Positions 6,179-9,055 of a stretch of 9,055 nt of DNA are shown here, piece by piece (positions within the stretch are counted from its first letter, which is position 1; every line of letters starts with the position of its first letter). Both the position numbers and the translations under genes were made by a program. Under the pieces are notes generated by a model that was not told the origin of the DNA, ran no database searches, and worked only from the letters and a program-made list of their open reading frames with translations. Origin of the DNA: Clostridiales bacterium. Its GTDB lineage: Bacteria > Bacillota > Clostridia > Christensenellales > Borkfalkiaceae. The stretch spans positions 1 through 9,055 of the forward strand of contig JAJWOJ010000060.1 of NCBI GenBank assembly GCA_021635425.1, given 5' to 3'.

Positions 6179-7672
6179 TTATTTCAACGGTATGACGAAC
6201 GCACCGTCGCCGCTGTCGAGATTGAGTTTAAGAACTCCGTTGTTGAGTTTTATCGCGGTGAGTTCGCCGTCGACGATAACCACGGCGTAATTCGTGTCCT
6301 TAAATGTGATTTCGATTTTGTTGGACAGGTTTTTGGCGGGGTCGGTAAAGTTTACCACCATAAACCCGTCCTCTTTGCCCGCTTTATCCTTGAACACGCC
6401 GATAAGAACATCCTGCTCGGCGGTGTATTTTTCGATGCGCGGATGGCTTTTCATAACATAATCGGCGACGTATTCGAAATTGTCGTTTTCACCCATCGCG
6501 TTTTCTCTGCCGACTTTCGTCATCGATCCCTGCCACTCGAAGTTATCGTAAATATCGTCAAACGCGAGAATTTCGTTGTTTATCTCTTTCACGTAATCGT
6601 AAACCGCCGTTTTCGTTCCGTCGAGTTCGATCATCGCTTCGGTGAAATGAGTGAGTCCGTCGTAACGGATAGGCGACCAGTAACAGAACCAACTTATCTG
6701 CTTTCCGCCGTAAGCGAGGAAGGTGTACGCCTGGAAGGAAATATCCGTCGCGCTCGTGGGGATACGGTTCGCTCCGCCGTAACCTATGCTCTGAAGATAC
6801 GTCCACATTTCTCTGTTCGTCGCTTTCGCTCTCTGCGCAACGTATTGCATGGAAACAATAAACGTCGGCTCTATCGAGGTTTTACCGGTGGAATTGTTGC
6901 CGAGAAGGGGATAATGGTCGTAAGAAATATAGTCCGTGGCGGTTTCGCCTTCGAGCCATTTGTCGAGATAATATTCCCACGCGGTGCATTCTTCGCTGTT
7001 CCAGTTTTCGTCGGTGAAATCGGCGGCTCTGCCTATTATCGGGCAGAGGTTGACAAGTCCGACCTTATCGGGGAAAACCATCTTGTATCTTTTAAGCGCG
7101 AGTTTGCACACGTCTATTTCGTTTAATATCGGCTCGTCCTCGATGAGGTGGCCGTATAAAGCCGCGTCGTCCTTATAATAAGCCACAGCCTTCTGCGCCG
7201 CCGCGACCGCCTCTTCGTCCGTAAGCGAAGTGTTTTTTAAAATACCGTTAAGCGTGTAATCCCTTATCATCTGCTTCACGCCCGTTTTTTCGGCGGTGGC
7301 AAGCATTCTCTTGATAAACCTCGAGTCGGTTGTATAATTGCCGCTGTAAGGTCCGCCGTCCGTCGCCGAAACTTTCCATTCGCCGGGGTACATTATAGAT
7401 ATTCCGCTTTCTTTGAAAATCCTGTACTGATTTTCAAACTCTTCGTCGGTCATCTCCCTCGCGCTACCGGCAACGACGTCCTTTTTGGTGTTGAGTTTAA
7501 CGACGTAGTTAGGCACGCCCACCCAGGACGAAATTTTATACTCGATATTTTCATTTCTGTTTTTAACGTAATCGGGAAGATTCGCCTCTCCCGCGCTTCC
7601 GCCGCCCGTTTTGCACGAACCGAGCGTAAATACGAAAATAAAAGCGAACATCAGGCACAATAATTTTTTCAT
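6179..7672 (-). CDS. TIM-barrel glycoside hydrolase-like lipoprotein, family unassigned
   Basis: A 497-residue lipoprotein, probably on the outer face of the membrane. Residues 1-19 are a signal ending in the lipobox LGSC, with Cys20 the lipid site, then a Gly/Ser linker. The body reads like a (beta/alpha)8 barrel of the GH-A/GH42-like type: IMYPGEW (about 93-99), YGHLIEDEP (173-181; an acidic cluster where such barrels carry the proton donor), DYISYDHYPL (247-256), REMWTYLQSIGYGG (287-300) and AYTFLAYGGKQISWFCYWSP (315-334), the last resembling the closing strand of such barrels. About 385-497 is a beta-rich C-terminal domain. Glu178 and Glu180 are candidate acids; the second catalytic residue is not identified, so hydrolase activity is inferred. 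The start at 7672 has AGGAG (7679-7683) 6 bases upstream. It is the first gene of the importer run, which suggests that its product feeds the adjacent binding protein. Confidence 0.82.
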   Translation of the reverse strand: MKKLLCLMFAFIFVFTLGSCKTGGGSAGEANLPDYVKNRNENIEYKISSWVGVPNYVVKLNTKKDVVAGSAREMTDEEFENQYRIFKESGISIMYPGEWKVSATDGGPYSGNYTTDSRFIKRMLATAEKTGVKQMIRDYTLNGILKNTSLTDEEAVAAAQKAVAYYKDDAALYGHLIEDEPILNEIDVCKLALKRYKMVFPDKVGLVNLCPIIGRAADFTDENWNSEECTAWEYYLDKWLEGETATDYISYDHYPLLGNNSTGKTSIEPTFIVSMQYVAQRAKATNREMWTYLQSIGYGGANRIPTSATDISFQAYTFLAYGGKQISWFCYWSPIRYDGLTHFTEAMIELDGTKTAVYDYVKEINNEILAFDDIYDNFEWQGSMTKVGRENAMGENDNFEYVADYVMKSHPRIEKYTAEQDVLIGVFKDKAGKEDGFMVVNFTDPAKNLSNKIEITFKDTNYAVVIVDGELTAIKLNNGVLKLNLDSGDGAFVIPLK

Positions 7673-7739
7673 CTTTTTCTCCTTTTCCGGATAATATCAA
7701 CCAAAAACAAAACAGGCCGTTTCCAGTATTGACAGATAA

Positions 7740-7768
7740 ATTATAAACACACGGACTACGGCAAACAA
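7740..7768 (-). promoter_or_regulatory. Probable sigma-A promoter of the importer run
   Basis: On the minus strand a perfect -10 TATAAT (7740-7745) lies 17 bases from a poor -35 TTGTTT (7763-7768). A good -10 with a weak -35 is typical of promoters that depend on an activator, and the GGCAAACAATGC element (7760-7771) overlaps the -35 exactly. The predicted start of transcription is near 7733. Confidence 0.65.
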
Positions 7769-7771
7769 TGC
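7760..7771. promoter_or_regulatory. Candidate operator 1 (GGCAAACAATGC) over the importer -35
   Basis: GGCAA followed by CAATGC. The same two words recur at 7818-7831 and in the regulator's own promoter region at 8765-8778. Its position over the -35 fits an AraC-type activator touching RNA polymerase. Assignment to the regulator at 7926-8720 is inference from shared words and location. Confidence 0.4.
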
Positions 7772-7817
7772 AATTTATCAGATAAAAAGTGTAATATATG
7801 CGCAAAAACGATTTTAA

Positions 7818-7831
7818 GCATTGCATTTGCC
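7818..7831 (-). promoter_or_regulatory. Candidate operator 2 (GGCAAATGCAATGC)
   Basis: On the minus strand this 14-mer carries GGCAA and CAATGC, in opposite orientation to the element at 7760-7771 and about 58 bases upstream of it. It may be a distal binding site for the same regulator. Support is by similarity only. Confidence 0.35.
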
Positions 7832-7861
7832 GCCTGCGGCGACGACGAACCGAATCTCCGG

Positions 7862-7912
7862 CAAAACAAAAAGGCATACACCAAACCGCTTCTCGCTTAC
7901 GGGATATGCCTT
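7862..7912 (-). terminator. Intrinsic terminator of the AraC-family regulator gene
   Basis: On the minus strand AAGGCATA (7912-7905) pairs with TATGCCTT (7878-7871), enclosing a 26-base region that can pair further through CCG/CGG. A TTTTTGTTTT tract follows at once. It starts 13 bases after the regulator's stop codon and would insulate the regulator from the downstream importer run. Confidence 0.8.
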
Positions 7913-7925
7913 AAAACTTTCGTTT

Positions 7926-8720
7926 TTATTTCATCGCGTATTCTTTCGGCCTCACGCCGACCTTTTTCAGGAAGAAATTAGAAAAATAATGCTCGTCCGA
8001 AAAACTCAGCCTGTCGGCGATCTGCTTTATCGTCAGGTCGCTGTTTTTCAACAAAATTTTCGCCGTTTCGATCTTTTTCTGCAGAATATATTCGTAAGGC
8101 GTTATATCGTAATTCTTCTTGAAAAGCCTTATCACCTGAGATTTGGAAAGATAAACTTCGTTCGCCACCTTGTCGAGGTCTATTTTCTTTTTGATGCTGT
8201 CGTCTATCACCTTTTTTATCCGCTGGACGGTCGCGTTTACGTATTTCAGCGTTTTCGTTGTGAGCGCTATTCTGTGAACGATTTTAAGGAGCAGCACCGA
8301 GATTTCTTCACACAGGGTTTCATATGAAATATCGCTTTCGGCAAGCGTTCTCATCTCTTCGAAAAGGTCTTTGCAGTCCGCGCGGTAACACGCCGATTTT
8401 TCAAGCCCGTAAGCAGCGAGCAGGTCGTTGACGTAATAGCCGTAAACGGTTATCCACAATTTCCGCCACGGATCGCGCATATCGGTCGTGTTGCGATGAT
8501 TGCTCCCCGTTGGAATGATTATCACATCGCCTTTCTCGGGGTAATAAGTCGTACCGTTCACAACTATTTTGCCCTTTCCTTCGAGAATATATTCCACGTC
8601 GCTTATATCGGAATTCTCTCGCCAGGACGAATAATTCATCTCGCAGGTGCTTTTGCCTATAGCCTGAATGTTGAGGGGAATTCTCGCGTCCCTCGTATAA
8701 AAGCAGCGCATTTCTTCCAT
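7926..8720 (-). CDS. AraC-family transcriptional regulator with N-terminal cupin sensor
   Basis: A DNA-binding regulator of 264 residues, a usual length for the family. Residues about 10-100 form an AraC-type cupin: YILEGKGKIVVNGTTYYPEKGDVIIIPTGSNHR carries the Gly-rich strand and the PEKGDVIIIP turn expected of the sugar-sensing fold. Residues about 160-262 are the paired helix-turn-helix domain: DLDKVANEVYLSKSQVIRLFKKN for the first, then YDITPYEYILQKKIETAKILL and the second ending SDEHYFSNFFLKKVGVRPKEY. The usual Arg of the linker helix is Lys here (KKIETAKILL). The start at 8720 is chosen because it is first in frame after a consensus promoter; the only Shine-Dalgarno-like word is GTGAGG about 11 bases upstream, so translation may be weak. 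Flanked by the glycosidase-like gene and the importer run, it most likely controls both and perhaps itself. The effector is unknown. Confidence 0.93.
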   Translation of the reverse strand: MEEMRCFYTRDARIPLNIQAIGKSTCEMNYSSWRENSDISDVEYILEGKGKIVVNGTTYYPEKGDVIIIPTGSNHRNTTDMRDPWRKLWITVYGYYVNDLLAAYGLEKSACYRADCKDLFEEMRTLAESDISYETLCEEISVLLLKIVHRIALTTKTLKYVNATVQRIKKVIDDSIKKKIDLDKVANEVYLSKSQVIRLFKKNYDITPYEYILQKKIETAKILLKNSDLTIKQIADRLSFSDEHYFSNFFLKKVGVRPKEYAMK

Positions 8721-8757
8721 ATGCGTTTAAACCTCACTTTTTTGCGTATTATACCCA

Positions 8758-8786
8758 TTGAAACGGCAACGCATTGCCATTATAAT
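8758..8786 (+). promoter_or_regulatory. Sigma-A promoter of the GH127-like gene
   Basis: -35 TTGAAA (8758-8763), a 17-base spacer, and -10 TATAAT (8781-8786). This is 11 of 12 consensus positions. Transcription should start near 8793, giving a short leader of about 27 bases before the ATG at 8820. Confidence 0.8.
8765..8778. promoter_or_regulatory. Candidate operator 3, inverted repeat GGCAA-CGCA-TTGCC
   Basis: A perfect 5-bp inverted repeat with a 4-base centre, containing GCATTG. It lies inside the spacer of the plus-strand promoter and just beyond the -10 of the minus-strand promoter. A protein bound here would affect both. It shares words with the elements at 7760-7771 and 7818-7831. Confidence 0.45.
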
Positions 8787-8807
8787 ACATTGCGTAATAT
8801 TTGTCAA
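8779..8807 (-). promoter_or_regulatory. Consensus sigma-A promoter of the AraC-family regulator
   Basis: On the minus strand -35 TTGACA (8802-8807), 17 bases, -10 TATAAT (8779-8784): a 12/12 consensus match. The start of transcription would be near 8772, with a leader of about 52 bases. A second TATAAT (8748-8753, minus) lies in that leader without a good -35. The -10 shares bases 8781-8784 with the -10 of the divergent promoter. Confidence 0.82.
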
Positions 8808-8809
8808 AC

Positions 8810-8814
8810 AGGAG
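8810..8814 (+). promoter_or_regulatory. Ribosome binding site of the GH127-like gene
   Basis: AGGAG, 5 bases before the ATG at 8820. It supports the start of the partial gene, which would otherwise rest on similarity alone. Confidence 0.8.
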
Positions 8815-8819
8815 AATAT

Positions 8820-9055
8820 ATGAAAAACGCAAAAGCATTTCAAAAACTCTCGCCGGGCGAAATTTACCCCTCGGGCTGGATGAAACGTCAAATCGGAATT
8901 CAGGCGGCGGGGCTTGCCGGCAATCTCGACAAAGTGTGGCCGGACGTTAAAGACAGCGGCTGGCTGGGCGGCAAAGCCGACTCGTGGGAAAGGCTCCCCT
9001 GCTGGCTGGACGGATTTGTTCCCCTCGCTTATCTTCTGAAAAACGAAGATATGAT
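8820..9055 (+). CDS. N-terminal part of a probable GH127/DUF1680-type glycoside hydrolase (cut by the window end)
   Basis: 78 codons are visible before the window ends in frame. The protein begins MKNAKAFQKLSPGEIYPSGW and has no signal peptide, so it should be cytoplasmic. The segment from GWMKRQIGIQAAGLAGNLDKVWPDV (19-43) through GWLGGKADSWERLPCWLDGFVPLAYLLKNEDM (47-78) resembles, from memory, the start of proteins annotated as beta-L-arabinofuranosidase-domain (GH127, formerly DUF1680) enzymes: a Trp-Pro-Asp-Val block, a Ser-Trp-Glu-Arg block, then Trp-Leu-Asp-Gly and Pro-Leu-Ala-Tyr-Leu-Leu. The catalytic residues would lie beyond the window. If right, the enzyme would cut sugar residues, plausibly beta-L-arabinofuranose, from imported oligosaccharides. 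It has its own promoter and ribosome binding site, divergent from the AraC-type regulator. A related alpha/alpha-barrel hydrolase family cannot be excluded. Confidence 0.75.
   Translation, partial: MKNAKAFQKLSPGEIYPSGWMKRQIGIQAAGLAGNLDKVWPDVKDSGWLGGKADSWERLPCWLDGFVPLAYLLKNEDM

Larger units (their letters stand above)
7673..7861 (-). promoter_or_regulatory. Control region and 5' leader of the importer run
   Basis: This region between the regulator's terminator and the first importer gene is non-coding as far as can be seen. It holds a sigma-A-like promoter, two GGCAA / CAATGC elements, and the palindrome TTTATC-A-GATAAA (7774-7786). If transcription starts near 7733 the leader is about 60 bases. 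No known riboswitch was recognised in it. Confidence 0.6.

Noticed and set aside
6443..7126. Plus-strand open frame of 227 codons opposite the TIM-barrel lipoprotein gene
   Set aside because: Same reasons: fully inside a gene with a signal peptide and barrel motifs, and the translation looks like an antisense reading of it.
7802..7817. Possible catabolite-repression (cre) site around AAAAACGATTTTAA
   Set aside because: The centre fits, but both outer halves miss the conserved TG and CA positions of the cre consensus on either strand; too weak to call.
7821..8327. Plus-strand open frame of 168 codons opposite the end of the AraC-family gene
   Set aside because: It runs through the regulator's terminator and its helix-turn-helix coding region in antisense. 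The translation is Arg/Phe/Val-rich and has no recognisable domain.
1..9055. CRISPR arrays, tRNA or rRNA genes, insertion sequences, transposases, toxin-antitoxin or phage genes
   Set aside because: Looked for and not seen: no regularly spaced repeats, no recognisable RNA genes, and all long frames are accounted for by glycan transport, regulation and hydrolysis genes.

Overview
The window looks like part of a polysaccharide- or oligosaccharide-utilization locus from a Gram-positive anaerobe of the Clostridia. A gut-type lineage such as Christensenellales is my guess, not something the sequence proves. The grounds are two lipoproteins with short Lys-Lys signal peptides, a sugar ABC importer with no ATPase gene beside it, AGGAG-type ribosome binding sites, consensus sigma-A promoters, and a large exported protein ending in a hydrophobic-basic anchor behind a Gly-Gly-Cys motif.

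Layout, right to left. At the right edge a plus-strand gene starts (8820 to the window end). Its 78 visible residues resemble the N-terminus of beta-L-arabinofuranosidase-type (GH127 / DUF1680) glycoside hydrolases. Divergent from it is an AraC-family regulator with an N-terminal cupin (8720-7926). The roughly 100 bp between them holds two near-perfect sigma-A promoters on opposite strands that share their -10 bases. The regulator ends at an intrinsic terminator (about 7862-7912).

A leader region with its own promoter (-35 at 7763-7768, -10 at 7740-7745) then starts a five-gene minus-strand run: a TIM-barrel glycosidase-like lipoprotein (7672-6179), an extracellular solute-binding lipoprotein (6102-4594), a MalF/UgpA-type permease (4618-3656, overlapping the previous gene), an 884-residue exported, C-terminally anchored protein (3624-970), and a MalG/UgpE-type permease (876-28). 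The large surface protein splits the permease pair, which is unusual. GC-rich hairpins sit in the intercistronic gaps on both sides of it (3636-3650 and 901-930).

Likely joint function (inference): the regulator senses a sugar or oligosaccharide through its cupin domain and switches on the importer run and perhaps the divergent glycosidase. GGCAA / CAATGC elements occur both in the regulator-glycosidase gap and over the -35 of the importer promoter, which suggests one regulator for both. The surface protein, whose domains look like carbohydrate-binding beta-sandwiches plus a fibronectin-III-like module, may capture glycan at the wall. The TIM-barrel lipoprotein may trim it, the binding protein and two permeases import the product, and the GH127-like enzyme, which starts without an obvious signal peptide, would act inside the cell. 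The energizing ATPase is not in the window. No RNA genes, insertion sequences, CRISPR arrays or attachment sites were seen, and no stretch over 300 bases lacks a gene.
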